A DNA stretch of 23,899 nt, from IMG/VR virus record IMGVR_UViG_3300048115_000128, positions 1 through 23,899 of that record. One strand, written 5' to 3'. Positions within the stretch are counted from its first letter, which is position 1. Each line of letters begins with the position of its first letter. Shown one piece after another: positions 15,299 to 22,141 of this stretch. The DNA comes from a virus. The notes under the pieces were generated by a model. It saw nothing but the letters and a program-made list of their open reading frames with translations, was not told the DNA's origin and made no database searches. Both the position numbers and the translations under genes were made by a program.

Positions 15299-16069
15299 AT
15301 GAATAAAGAAAACTTTAGTAAGTTTGACTTACTGCCAATGAGTTATTCAAAATTAAACTCATTCAAATCATACCCAACACAGTTCATAATTAATAAAATC
15401 TACAAGATAAACACAGGCACAAATCCTGCTATGTTTACAGGGATCATTGTTGAGGAACTATTAAAGGATCTATTAGAAGGTAATGATAGTGAACAAAACA
15501 CGCAATACGCTTTGAAAGACTTTCAAAGAGAACTAGCTGATTATCATAATCAGGATGAAGTAGCTAAATACTTAAAACTAATTCCAAAGTATTATGAGAA
15601 TTGTAGAGCCTTGTTTAATAGATTTGGTAATCAACCACTTCACTCTTATCAAGAAGAATTAACTGTAGAAATAGAAGGCATCCCATTTATAGGCTATTCT
15701 GATTTCGTCTGGGATTTGGGAGAAGAAGGAATATTTGTGTTTGATCTCAAAACCAAAGGTAGAATGGCAATCAATCATAGTGATAAGTTGCAGCAGCTAA
15801 TTTATAAAAAAGCCTTAGAGCAGAAATATCAAAAACCAGTTCACTGCAGTTTGTTTGTAGTCACACCTACGAAGCATCACTTTGAGGAAATAGTCTTTAC
15901 TGATGAGCATGAAATAGAAATTAAGAACATTCTCAAAGGTATGGATAAAGTGTTGCAATTTTGCAACACCCCTAAAGACTGGGCATATATCTATCAACCT
16001 AATGTGGATGAATTTCTATGGAATAATCCCAAGATGGTAGAAGCTAGGCGGCAAATATGGGGGATTTAA
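15299..16069 (+). CDS. PD-(D/E)XK nuclease, RecB/Cas4-like
   Basis: This 256-residue protein shows the ordered nuclease motifs: an N-terminal Ser-Tyr-Ser-Lys-Leu-Asn entry, Gly48 with Glu52/Glu53 on a helix, Asp135 in Gly-Tyr-Ser-Asp-Phe-Val, Asp149-Leu-Lys151 in a strand, and Gln165-Gln166 in the following helix (Lys-Leu-Gln-Gln-Leu-Ile-Tyr-Lys). Such nucleases resect DNA ends, the partner activity for an annealing protein such as Erf. AAGGAGGAAC lies directly before the ATG. Enzyme class is confident; exonuclease direction is unknown. Confidence 0.85.
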   Translation: MNKENFSKFDLLPMSYSKLNSFKSYPTQFIINKIYKINTGTNPAMFTGIIVEELLKDLLEGNDSEQNTQYALKDFQRELADYHNQDEVAKYLKLIPKYYENCRALFNRFGNQPLHSYQEELTVEIEGIPFIGYSDFVWDLGEEGIFVFDLKTKGRMAINHSDKLQQLIYKKALEQKYQKPVHCSLFVVTPTKHHFEEIVFTDEHEIEIKNILKGMDKVLQFCNTPKDWAYIYQPNVDEFLWNNPKMVEARRQIWGI

Positions 16070-16233
16070 TGGTAAGCAATAGAGGATTTATCCCTGCTAG
16101 AGAAAAAGTAATAGTCATTTGCACACAATGCAAAAGACCATCTACCAGATTTATGTCAATTTGTTTGAATACTTATAAACAAATCTATAAATGTATAAGT
16201 TGCTATAATTCAGGAGGTAGCACTAATGCCTAA
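16069..16233 (+). CDS. Small zinc-ribbon-like protein
   Basis: This 54-residue protein has Cys18-x2-Cys21 and Cys42-x2-Cys45 with a basic stretch between them, a likely zinc ribbon. The start overlaps the nuclease stop as TAATG and the end overlaps the initiator gene by 8 bases. A DNA- or RNA-binding role is plausible. No family is named. Confidence 0.6.
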   Translation: MVSNRGFIPAREKVIVICTQCKRPSTRFMSICLNTYKQIYKCISCYNSGGSTNA

Positions 16234-17032
16234 AATGATATTTATTAATTACTGCCCAGATGATCAACTATCAGGGTGCATGATCCTAAGCTATAAAGCA
16301 GAATTAGCTTATAGAAGAATACAGGATCTAATTTATACCAATGATAATCTTTTATTTGATGATCCTATTAGTTGGGATTTAGCAACTAGAGGATTTAGTG
16401 AAGATCAAGAACAAATCAAAGATGAATTAATCAAGAAAAGAAAGATCAGCATTGAGGATGGTCAAATCAAGAATAAAAGATGTTCTGAGGAGATCCAAGC
16501 AGCAAAAGATAGACATAGTAAATCTACAAAAGCAGCAAAGGCTAGATGGGATAATGCTAACGCATCATCCAAGCATACCCCTGAGCATATGCTTGATGGA
16601 TGCCAACCACTAACCACTAACCACAAACCACTAACTACTAATAATAAACCAAATATATACACGCAAGACTTTGATATTTTTTGGCAAAAATATGTTCTTT
16701 CAGAGAATGATAGAAGATCAACTAAGTATGATAGTTATCAGCAGTGGAAGAAGTTGAAAGATCATGAGAAAGAATCTTTAGGGGATAAGTTCTTAACCTA
16801 CAGAACTCAAAAAGGGGAATATTATAAGGCATTAGAGAGGTTTATTTCAAAGAAAATATATCTGGAAATAGTGCCTGAGAAGAAGCTATCTGATCAAGAA
16901 ATGAAAGATTGGAAGTTTAATTCTGATGTAGATATGCGAAGAAAAGGCATGAAACCTATGTCTTGGTCAGTTGGCTACATTCGTGAACTAGATGATTATA
17001 TTGAAAAAAACCCAAAACCCATTCCTACATAG
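16226..17032 (+). CDS. Replication initiator, lambda O-like with DUF1376-type N-terminus
   Basis: This 268-residue protein probably recognises the phage origin. Its N-terminus (about 8-60) has the DUF1376 pattern: Tyr-x-Pro-Asp-Asp, a helix with Ala-Tyr-Arg-Arg-Ile-Gln-Asp-Leu, and Phe-Asp-Asp-Pro. A charged linker follows, including the duplicated 7-residue unit PLTTNHK/PLTTNNK at 128-141. The C-terminal domain (about 145-240) starts at Phe-Asp-Ile-Phe-Trp-Gln-Lys-Tyr, typical of phage replication proteins. CAGGAGGTAG sits before the ATG. The linker DNA is a tandem heptamer array, as expected for an origin inside the O gene. No helicase or polymerase is visible in the window. Confidence 0.75.
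   Translation: MPKMIFINYCPDDQLSGCMILSYKAELAYRRIQDLIYTNDNLLFDDPISWDLATRGFSEDQEQIKDELIKKRKISIEDGQIKNKRCSEEIQAAKDRHSKSTKAAKARWDNANASSKHTPEHMLDGCQPLTTNHKPLTTNNKPNIYTQDFDIFWQKYVLSENDRRSTKYDSYQQWKKLKDHEKESLGDKFLTYRTQKGEYYKALERFISKKIYLEIVPEKKLSDQEMKDWKFNSDVDMRRKGMKPMSWSVGYIRELDDYIEKNPKPIPT
16566..16641 (+). repeat. Candidate replication origin: inverted repeat plus heptamer array
   Basis: An imperfect inverted repeat CATC(C)AAGCATA / TATGCTTGATG (16566-16577 and 16588-16598) is followed by five tandem heptamers: CCACTAA, CCACTAA, CCACAAA, CCACTAA and CTACTAA (16607-16641). AT-rich sequence follows (16642-16665). Iterons next to an AT-rich stretch inside the initiator gene match the lambda layout. 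The repeats also encode a duplicated peptide unit, so coding constraint could explain part of the pattern. Confidence 0.55.
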
Positions 17033-17041
17033 GGGTGGGTT
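17016..17041. terminator. Hairpin after initiator gene, possible minus-strand terminator
   Basis: AACCCATTCCT (17016-17026) pairs with AGGGGTGGGTT (17031-17041) over a four-base loop, with two G-U pairs in the plus-strand RNA. Read on the minus strand, the shorter stem (AACCCA/TGGGTT) runs into a T-rich tract that is a poly-A stretch near 17004-17017 on the plus strand. It could end transcription from the minus-strand candidate gene, or shape the plus-strand mRNA end. Confidence 0.4.
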
Positions 17042-17046
17042 ATGGG

Positions 17047-17199
17047 TTATTTATTCATAAAATGGATTTTTGCCCATTGACGATCTTGTTCTTTAAACTC
17101 TACTTCTACAAATTGGTCAATGCCTTTAGGAGCATGATCAAACTTGAAAAGGTTAAGAAAAAAACGGATAGATTTGTTAGTAATATGATAAACATTCAT
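17047..17199 (-). CDS. Possible minus-strand small protein
   Basis: This 50-residue frame reads like real protein in its second half (Pro-Lys-Gly-Ile-Asp-Gln-Phe-Val-Glu-Val-Glu-Phe-Lys and Arg-Gln-Trp-Ala-Lys-Ile-His-Phe). The region holds no better plus-strand gene. On the minus strand a promoter-like TTAACA-17-TATTCT lies upstream, with -10 ending 12 bases before the ATG, and the hairpin at 17016-17041 lies past the stop. There is no Shine-Dalgarno. The frame is open further upstream to 17268. It would be the only minus-strand gene here, so confidence is low. Confidence 0.3.
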   Translation of the reverse strand: MNVYHITNKSIRFFLNLFKFDHAPKGIDQFVEVEFKEQDRQWAKIHFMNK

Positions 17200-17240
17200 G
17201 GTTGGAATATAAGAATAAATCTTTATCTTTGAATTGTTAA

Positions 17241-17420
17241 ATGAGTAAATCAGATATGCAAAAACCACAGAATTACATCATAGTTGATAATGAAGATGGC
17301 ACATATTCCGCTTATGTTAATTATGGTGTATTTGAAAGCAGAGAAGATGCAGAAATGAGTTTGCAATATGTGATGGATTTAATGGGATATAAACTACAAC
17401 CACAGGTCACTTATCACTAA
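17241..17420 (+). CDS. Small hypothetical protein
   Basis: This 59-residue acidic protein has a compact strand-strand-helix feel: Asn-Tyr-Ile-Ile-Val-Asp-Asn-Glu-Asp-Gly, Thr-Tyr-Ser-Ala-Tyr-Val, then a helix Glu-Asp-Ala-Glu-Met-Ser. No clear Shine-Dalgarno precedes the ATG, and an in-frame ATG five codons later could be the start. Codon use is like the neighbours. It is unrecognised. Confidence 0.55.
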   Translation: MSKSDMQKPQNYIIVDNEDGTYSAYVNYGVFESREDAEMSLQYVMDLMGYKLQPQVTYH

Positions 17421-17445
17421 AAACCGCTAAAAATAAAGGTTTTTT
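17419..17445 (+). terminator. Weak terminator-like hairpin
   Basis: AAAAACC (17419-17425) pairs with GGTTTTT (17438-17444) around a 12-base loop, and T runs follow at 17440-17445 and 17453-17462. The stem is only 7 bp and mostly A-T. It sits between the replication block and promoter P2, where a terminator is expected. Confidence 0.4.
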
Positions 17446-17481
17446 ATGTGTAATTTTTTTTTATTTTAGACATAAATAAGG

Positions 17482-17508
17482 TTGCATTTGTTATAAATAT
17501 ATTATAAT
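17482..17508 (+). promoter_or_regulatory. Promoter P2 candidate
   Basis: TTGCAT (17482-17487) and TATAAT (17503-17508) are 15 bases apart, shorter than usual; GGTTGC two bases earlier would give 17. An ATG at 17518 sits near the expected transcript start, and ACAGGAGAAC follows before the ATG at 17545. The leader resembles those after P1 (12274) and P3 (22684). Confidence 0.5.
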
Positions 17509-17544
17509 TTTATTATAATGAATAAACAAACACAGGAGAACAAA

Positions 17545-17790
17545 ATGGAAAACACAAAAAAACCTTTAGACTGGCACTGGACTCACATCATGACTAACAC
17601 AAAAACTGGTGAACATCTTTACATTAGACAAGATTATTGGGGTAAAGTTTATCCAACTAATACTTATACTTTAGTTAGAGATGGTGTTGCTTTACTTAAA
17701 TCAGTTTTAAGACGACCTGCACCTTCTAAGACTTGGGAACTAACTGATGATGGTGAATTATTGCAACATGAAAACTGGGGGAGAGATTAA
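17545..17790 (+). CDS. Hypothetical protein downstream of P2
   Basis: This 81-residue protein is unrecognised. It is rich in Trp and Tyr (Asp-Trp-His-Trp-Thr-His near the start; a Trp-Gly-Lys-Val-Tyr-Pro strand in the middle; Asn-Trp-Gly-Arg-Asp at the end). I choose the ATG at 17545 because ACAGGAGAAC is well spaced. An in-frame ATG at 17518 would add nine residues. It is the first gene of the operon leading to the terminase. Confidence 0.6.
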   Translation: MENTKKPLDWHWTHIMTNTKTGEHLYIRQDYWGKVYPTNTYTLVRDGVALLKSVLRRPAPSKTWELTDDGELLQHENWGRD

Positions 17791-17791
17791 A

Positions 17792-18082
17792 ATGTTAAAA
17801 CCTAAGTATAAACTAAACGACTTTGTAAGATATACAGGTCTTAGAAGAAATGAACGTAGATTTAGATATCAGTTTATTGAAGATTTTAAAAAGCAACAAT
17901 TAGAGGGAACTGCTAAAATTGTTGGTATATCATATAGATCTGATTTTAATATATTTGAATACGAAGTATCATATCCATTTGCAAATAAAGAAAAAACATA
18001 CTTTGTTAGAGAATTTGATTTATTAAAAAGAAAAAATCAAAATTATTACAATGAAAAAAATAATTCACATCAATCAACATAA
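17792..18082 (+). CDS. Hypothetical protein, possible SH3-like fold
   Basis: This 96-residue protein has an N-terminal strand Asn-Asp-Phe-Val-Arg-Tyr, a basic helix, then strands Thr-Ala-Lys-Ile-Val-Gly-Ile and Phe-Glu-Tyr-Glu-Val-Ser-Tyr and a closing Val-Arg-Glu-Phe-Asp-Leu-Leu. This strand order resembles small barrel proteins. I start at the ATG at 17792 with GGGGGAGAG before it. Its end overlaps the next gene by 32 bases. The function is unknown. Confidence 0.55.
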   Translation: MLKPKYKLNDFVRYTGLRRNERRFRYQFIEDFKKQQLEGTAKIVGISYRSDFNIFEYEVSYPFANKEKTYFVREFDLLKRKNQNYYNEKNNSHQST

Positions 18083-18305
18083 GATTAAATCAAATATAAA
18101 AAAAGATAATCCAGAGCCTGTGATTACCTGCAAAACTTATAAATCAAATGATTATGCTCATAATGTAGAGATCAAAGATAAAGATAATAATACTGTTGCA
18201 AAGGTTGTTTATTCACCTAAAAAACCATTACCCTGCGGTGCTAGGGTATGGATTGAAACAGAGGAAAAGATTGTTTTAGATAATGGATTATGTTTAGATA
18301 AGTAA
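18051..18305 (+). CDS. Conserved phage protein upstream of ParB-like gene
   Basis: This 84-residue protein opens IHINQHKIKSN and has the core PVITCKTYKSN with a VVYSPKKPLPCGARVWIET end. I recognise this pattern as a conserved small protein of many marine and proteobacterial phages, usually encoded near the terminase region, but its biochemical role is not known to me. It overlaps both neighbours (32 and 1 bases), which suggests a constant operon position. Confidence 0.65.
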   Translation: MKKIIHINQHKIKSNIKKDNPEPVITCKTYKSNDYAHNVEIKDKDNNTVAKVVYSPKKPLPCGARVWIETEEKIVLDNGLCLDK

Positions 18306-18763
18306 TGAATATATTACTTAAATCAATTACAGATATAAAACCCTATTCAAGAAACCCTAGAAAAAAACTTAATCTTGATAAGGTAGTTGAGAGCATCAGA
18401 AATTATGGATGGCAGCAACCTATCGTAGTAGATAGAGCAGGAGTAATTATTGCAGGTCATTCCAGATATGAAGCTGCAAAGATATTAGAGTGTAAAGAGA
18501 TACCAGTATTAATTGCTGATCTATCCCCAGAGAAAGCAAAAGCATATAGAATAGCTGATAATAAAACTAATCAATACAGTGAATGGGATTATTCCTTACT
18601 GAATAAAGAATTTACGGACTTGCTAGACATCAATATGGACTTAGAACTTACTGGATTTGATACCAAAGAACTTGAAGATTTCTTTACATTTGATAAAGAA
18701 GATGATGTAGCCAAGATTAAGACAGAGAAATCATGTCCTAGTTGCGGTGTAAAATTAAAATAG
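18305..18763 (+). CDS. ParB/Sulfiredoxin-like N-terminal domain protein
   Basis: This 152-residue protein has the ParB N-domain hallmarks: Asn17-Pro18-Arg19, Trp-Gln-Gln-Pro-Ile-Val-Val-Asp near 36-43 and Gly51-His-Ser-Arg54. A helical section ends near residue 125. In phages this domain is often fused to an adenine methyltransferase; here it stands alone and ends with Cys144-x2-Cys147, a possible zinc knuckle. Related domains bind DNA, hydrolyse nucleotides or cut DNA. It lies right before the terminase genes, so a role in DNA processing before packaging is plausible. Confidence 0.75.
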   Translation: MNILLKSITDIKPYSRNPRKKLNLDKVVESIRNYGWQQPIVVDRAGVIIAGHSRYEAAKILECKEIPVLIADLSPEKAKAYRIADNKTNQYSEWDYSLLNKEFTDLLDINMDLELTGFDTKELEDFFTFDKEDDVAKIKTEKSCPSCGVKLK

Positions 18764-18774
18764 AGTACACTCTA
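18761..18774 (+). repeat. Palindrome upstream of terminase small subunit
   Basis: TAGAGT-AC-ACTCTA has perfect 6-bp arms around AC, and includes the TAG stop of the ParB-like gene. An overlapping GAGTA/TACTC pair extends to 18777. It could be an operator or a packaging signal next to terS. It is short enough to be chance. Confidence 0.35.
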
Positions 18775-18792
18775 CTCATAAAGAGGTAAAAA

Positions 18793-19095
18793 ATGGCAAG
18801 ACCAAAACTAGACATCAAAGGGGAGGAAGTTCAAAAATTAGCATCCTATGGATGTACTAACACAGAAATTGCAGACTATTTTAATTGTAGTGAAGGCACT
18901 ATTAGAAATAGTTTTTACGAATATCTCACAAAAGGTAGGAGCATTAAGAAATTGCGTTTAAGGCAGATCCAATGGAAGATAGCTGAGAATGGAAATGCAG
19001 CTATGGCTATCTGGTTAGGTAAGAATGAATTAGGTCAATCTGATGGTGGATTGATAGCAGAAGATAACGAGCCTTTGGCATGGTCAGTTGATTAG
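18793..19095 (+). CDS. terS: Terminase small subunit
   Basis: This 100-residue protein has an N-terminal helix-turn-helix (about 22-42, Asn-Thr-Glu-Ile-Ala-Asp-Tyr-Phe-Asn-Cys-Ser-Glu-Gly-Thr-Ile) and a conserved-looking helix with Ala-Ala-Met-Ala-Ile-Trp-Leu-Gly-Lys-Asn. This HTH plus Trp-Leu-Gly-Lys pattern is typical of phage TerS, which selects the packaging start. AGAGGT precedes the ATG. The TAG stop overlaps the GTG start of TerL as TAGTG, a coupling expected for the pair. Confidence 0.82.
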   Translation: MARPKLDIKGEEVQKLASYGCTNTEIADYFNCSEGTIRNSFYEYLTKGRSIKKLRLRQIQWKIAENGNAAMAIWLGKNELGQSDGGLIAEDNEPLAWSVD

Positions 19096-20318
19096 TGCCG
19101 CTAAGTAAACCCCAAAAACAAATATTACAATGTGATAAACGCTTTAGAGTATTAATTACTGGAAGAAGATTTGGTAAGACGTTTTTATGTGTTCAAGAAA
19201 TAGCTAAGTTTGCTAGATATCCTAAAAAGAAAGTTTGGTATGTAGCACCTACTTATCGTATGGCTAAAGACATTGTTTGGAATGACTTAGTAGATCGTAT
19301 GACTAAACATAAATGGGTGAGTAAGATTAACCATAGTGATCTAAAGGTTATCCTCAGGAACGGAAGTGAGATATCCCTGAGAGGTGCAGATAATGAGAAT
19401 AGTTTGAGAGGTGTTGGATTAGATTTTCTTGTCATGGATGAATTTGCAGATATTAAAGAACACGCCTATACAGAAGTTTTAAGACCAACATTATCTGATA
19501 AGGGAAGGATGGGTGCGGCTCTATTCTGTGGAACTCCAAGAGGATATGGCAACTGGTCATACAATCTGTTTACGAGAGAGAAAGATGACGACCAATGGGC
19601 ATCATTCCAATATACAACACTAGAAGGTGGTCAGGTATCTAAACAAGAAATAGAACAAGCTAAATCTGATCTAGATGAACGAACATTTAAACAGGAATAT
19701 GAAGCATCATTTGTTAATTATGCAGGACAGATTTATTACAACTTTGATAGAAAAGATAATGTTATAGATAAATACACTCCTCAAACGGCAGAAATACATA
19801 TAGGCATGGACTTTAATATTGATCCTATGAGTGCAGTAGTTTCTGAATTAAAAGGAAATGGTATATATATTTATGATGAAATCGTGATTTATTCCTCCAA
19901 TACTGATGAGATGGTTGAGGAAATCAAGAATAGGTTTAAGGATAAACATATCTATATTTATCCTGATCCTGCGTCAAAGCAAAGAAAGACATCAGCAGGT
20001 GGTGTCACAGATTTAGCTATATTAAAAAATGCAGGATTTAATTTAAGAGTAAGAAATAATCACCCACTAATTAGAGATAGGATTAATTCAGTAAATACTA
20101 AATTGAAGAACGCTAATGGCACTAGAACTTTATTTATTGCAAATAAATGCAAAACTATGCTAAAAAGCATTGAAAGACAAATTTATAAGGAAGGCACAAC
20201 TGTACCTGATAAGGACAATAATTACGATCACATGAATGATGCATTAGGATATTTAGTGGAATATTTATACCCAGTAAGACGAGATTTTACACCTAGTAAA
20301 CCCAAGAGGTGGAGTTAA
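19095..20318 (+). CDS. terL: Terminase large subunit (packaging ATPase/nuclease)
   Basis: This 407-residue protein has Walker A-like TGRRFGKT (22-29), Walker B LDFLVMDE (109-116) and a Gly-Thr-Pro coupling motif near 142. The C-terminal RNase H-like nuclease shows Gly-Met-Asp-Phe-Asn near 236-240, Tyr-Pro-Asp-Pro near 288-292 and a final Asp-His-Met-Asn-Asp-Ala-Leu near 380-387. It is on the short side for the family but complete. It starts with GTG overlapping the TerS stop; this was chosen because no in-frame ATG occurs before the ATPase motifs. It drives DNA into the prohead together with TerS and portal. Confidence 0.93.
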   Translation: MPLSKPQKQILQCDKRFRVLITGRRFGKTFLCVQEIAKFARYPKKKVWYVAPTYRMAKDIVWNDLVDRMTKHKWVSKINHSDLKVILRNGSEISLRGADNENSLRGVGLDFLVMDEFADIKEHAYTEVLRPTLSDKGRMGAALFCGTPRGYGNWSYNLFTREKDDDQWASFQYTTLEGGQVSKQEIEQAKSDLDERTFKQEYEASFVNYAGQIYYNFDRKDNVIDKYTPQTAEIHIGMDFNIDPMSAVVSELKGNGIYIYDEIVIYSSNTDEMVEEIKNRFKDKHIYIYPDPASKQRKTSAGGVTDLAILKNAGFNLRVRNNHPLIRDRINSVNTKLKNANGTRTLFIANKCKTMLKSIERQIYKEGTTVPDKDNNYDHMNDALGYLVEYLYPVRRDFTPSKPKRWS

Positions 20319-21739
20319 TGGCAATATATAGTAGAGATTTTTTAACATCAAGACACAAACACTACGAAGAAAAATTCAAGGATTGGCATTTTCATTTAAT
20401 GTCATATCTTGGCGGACAGGATTATCAAGATGGTTATCAGTTAAATAGATACATCCTAGAGACTGATGAGGAGTATTTAAAACGAGCAGAAAACACTCCT
20501 ATTGATAATCATTGTAAGAACGTAGTACAGATTTATTCCTCATTTTTATTTAGAGTTGCACCCACAAGAGATTACGGATCATTAGCAGGTGATCCTCAGC
20601 TAGAGAGTTTTATTAATGATGCAGATTTAGATGGTAGATCATTTGACAATGTAATTAGAGAGATGCAAGTAAACGCATCTATCTATGGTACTTGTTGGGG
20701 TATTATAGATAAACCTGCAATACAAACTCAAACTAGAGCAGAGGAGATCCAGTTAGACATCAGACCATACATGAGCATCTATACCCCTGAGAATGTCTTA
20801 AATTGGAATTATGAGCGTAGTATGAACGGAAGATATGTTCTTACAGAATTAACATTGTTAGAAGATTTATTTGATGATGTAGCCACCATTAGAGTTTGGA
20901 ATATGGAAGATATTTCTACTTACAAAGTAAAAGATTTTAATAAAGGTTATGCTACTGCTAAACCTATGCTTATAGATGAAATGCCTAATCAATTAGGTAA
21001 AGTTCCTGCCGTAGTTTTATATAACCAGAAATCTCAGCGTAGAGGTGTTGGTATATCTGATCTCAATGATGTGGCAGAATTGCAGAAAGCTATTTACAAT
21101 GACTATTCTGAAATAGAGCAGCTAATTAGATTGTCTAATCACCCTAGCCTAGTAAAGACACCTAATGTAGAAGCTAGTGCAGGTGCAGGATCTATTATTG
21201 AAATGCCTGAAGATTTAGATGCAAGTTTAAAACCCTATTTAATTCAACCAAGTTCCCAGTCATTAGATGGCATTATGAGCAATATCAATATGAAGGTAGA
21301 AGCTATTAATAGAATTACACATATGGGAGCAGTAAGAGCCACTCAGGATAGAGTACAATCTGGAATAGCACTACAAACAGAATTTCAATTATTAAACGCT
21401 AGATTATCGGAGAAAGCAGATTACTTACAGAACGCAGAAGAACAAATCTGGAAACTATTTGCTGAATGGCAAGATAAAGATTTTGATGGGGAAATAATTT
21501 ATCCTGATAGCTTTAATCTGAGAGATTACGCTAGTGATCTACAATTCCTACAGGCAGCTAAAGCTAGTGGCGTTCCTTCAGATAGCTTTGCTAAAGAAGT
21601 AGATAAACAAATAGCTAGAGCCGTAGTAGATGATGATGAAAAGATTAGCACTATTGATGATGAGATAGATGCGAAAGCTGCACCTATTGGTCAATTCTCT
21701 ACACCAACTATTGAGGGTGAAGAAATTGAAGAAGCGTAA
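20318..21739 (+). CDS. Portal protein
   Basis: This 473-residue protein has the form of a siphovirus portal subunit. The N-terminal region includes Leu-Gly-Gly-Gln-Asp-Tyr-Gln-Asp-Gly-Tyr and Thr-Pro-Ile-Asp-Asn-His-Cys-Lys-Asn-Val-Val-Gln-Ile-Tyr. The wing and stem include an Ile-Ser-Asp-Leu-Asn-Asp-Val-Ala motif, and a helical crown-like region ends in acidic residues. I choose the ATG at 20318 because it overlaps the TerL stop as TAATG and follows AGGTGGAG, rather than a GTG at 20309. It forms the dodecameric channel through which DNA enters the head. Assignment rests on length, motifs and position right after TerL. Confidence 0.82.
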   Translation: MAIYSRDFLTSRHKHYEEKFKDWHFHLMSYLGGQDYQDGYQLNRYILETDEEYLKRAENTPIDNHCKNVVQIYSSFLFRVAPTRDYGSLAGDPQLESFINDADLDGRSFDNVIREMQVNASIYGTCWGIIDKPAIQTQTRAEEIQLDIRPYMSIYTPENVLNWNYERSMNGRYVLTELTLLEDLFDDVATIRVWNMEDISTYKVKDFNKGYATAKPMLIDEMPNQLGKVPAVVLYNQKSQRRGVGISDLNDVAELQKAIYNDYSEIEQLIRLSNHPSLVKTPNVEASAGAGSIIEMPEDLDASLKPYLIQPSSQSLDGIMSNINMKVEAINRITHMGAVRATQDRVQSGIALQTEFQLLNARLSEKADYLQNAEEQIWKLFAEWQDKDFDGEIIYPDSFNLRDYASDLQFLQAAKASGVPSDSFAKEVDKQIARAVVDDDEKISTIDDEIDAKAAPIGQFSTPTIEGEEIEEA

Positions 21740-21902
21740 AGTTCCTAAAGATAAGAAATCTAAAGTACCTAAGAAGTACCTATCAGGTCTTAAAGGTGCT
21801 AAGAGATCAAGACGAGCATCATTAATTAAAAAAGTTGCAGCACTGTATAAAGCAGGTAAACGCATTCCCATGGGATTATTAAGATCAAGGACTAAAGCAT
21901 AA
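21726..21902 (+). CDS. Very basic small protein after portal
   Basis: This protein is rich in Lys and Arg (Lys-Lys-Arg-Lys-Val, Lys-Asp-Lys-Lys-Ser-Lys, Lys-Arg-Ser-Arg-Arg) with one helix near Leu-Ile-Lys-Lys-Val-Ala-Ala-Leu-Tyr. I propose TTG at 21726 as start (58 residues), after GAGGGTG. The ATG at 21669 would need a 71-base overlap with portal. It ends with TAATG overlap onto the next gene. I recall similar basic proteins near portal genes of marine phages. DNA or head binding is an inference. Confidence 0.55.
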   Translation: MKKRKVPKDKKSKVPKKYLSGLKGAKRSRRASLIKKVAALYKAGKRIPMGLLRSRTKA

Positions 21903-22141
21903 TGGCAGTAAGAAGAAAACCATTATCAGCTACAGTTAAAGCCACCTTACAAAGAAAAGCAAAGGCATCTAAAAGATATACTTATGGAACACTAGCTAAA
22001 GTGTACCGCAGAGGACAGGGTGCTTTTTTATCATCTGGTAGCCGTAGAGTACCTATGGCGGCATGGTCTATGGGTAGAGTAAACTCATTCCTTAGAGGTA
22101 GTCGGAAACACGACTTAGACTTACGCAAAAAGAAAAAGTAA
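21902..22141 (+). CDS. Basic protein, possible frameshift donor
   Basis: This 79-residue protein is highly basic. Its core reads Tyr-Gly-Thr-Leu-Ala-Lys-Val-Tyr-Arg-Arg-Gly-Gln-Gly-Ala-Phe, then Ala-Ala-Trp-Ser-Met-Gly-Arg-Val-Asn-Ser-Phe-Leu-Arg-Gly, a pattern I associate with small proteins of the head region in marine phages. It ends Arg-Lys-Lys-Lys-Lys at an A-rich run that could let ribosomes slip into the -1 frame (see 22138-22371). The function is unknown. Confidence 0.65.
   Translation: MAVRRKPLSATVKATLQRKAKASKRYTYGTLAKVYRRGQGAFLSSGSRRVPMAAWSMGRVNSFLRGSRKHDLDLRKKKK

Noticed and set aside
17035-17232. Plus-strand GTG-started 65-residue frame
   Set aside because: Composition is unlike neighbouring proteins, there is no ribosome-binding site, and the minus strand of the same stretch looks more protein-like.
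20309-20317. GTG start for portal
   Set aside because: The ATG at 20318 has TAATG coupling and a better placed AGGTGGAG.
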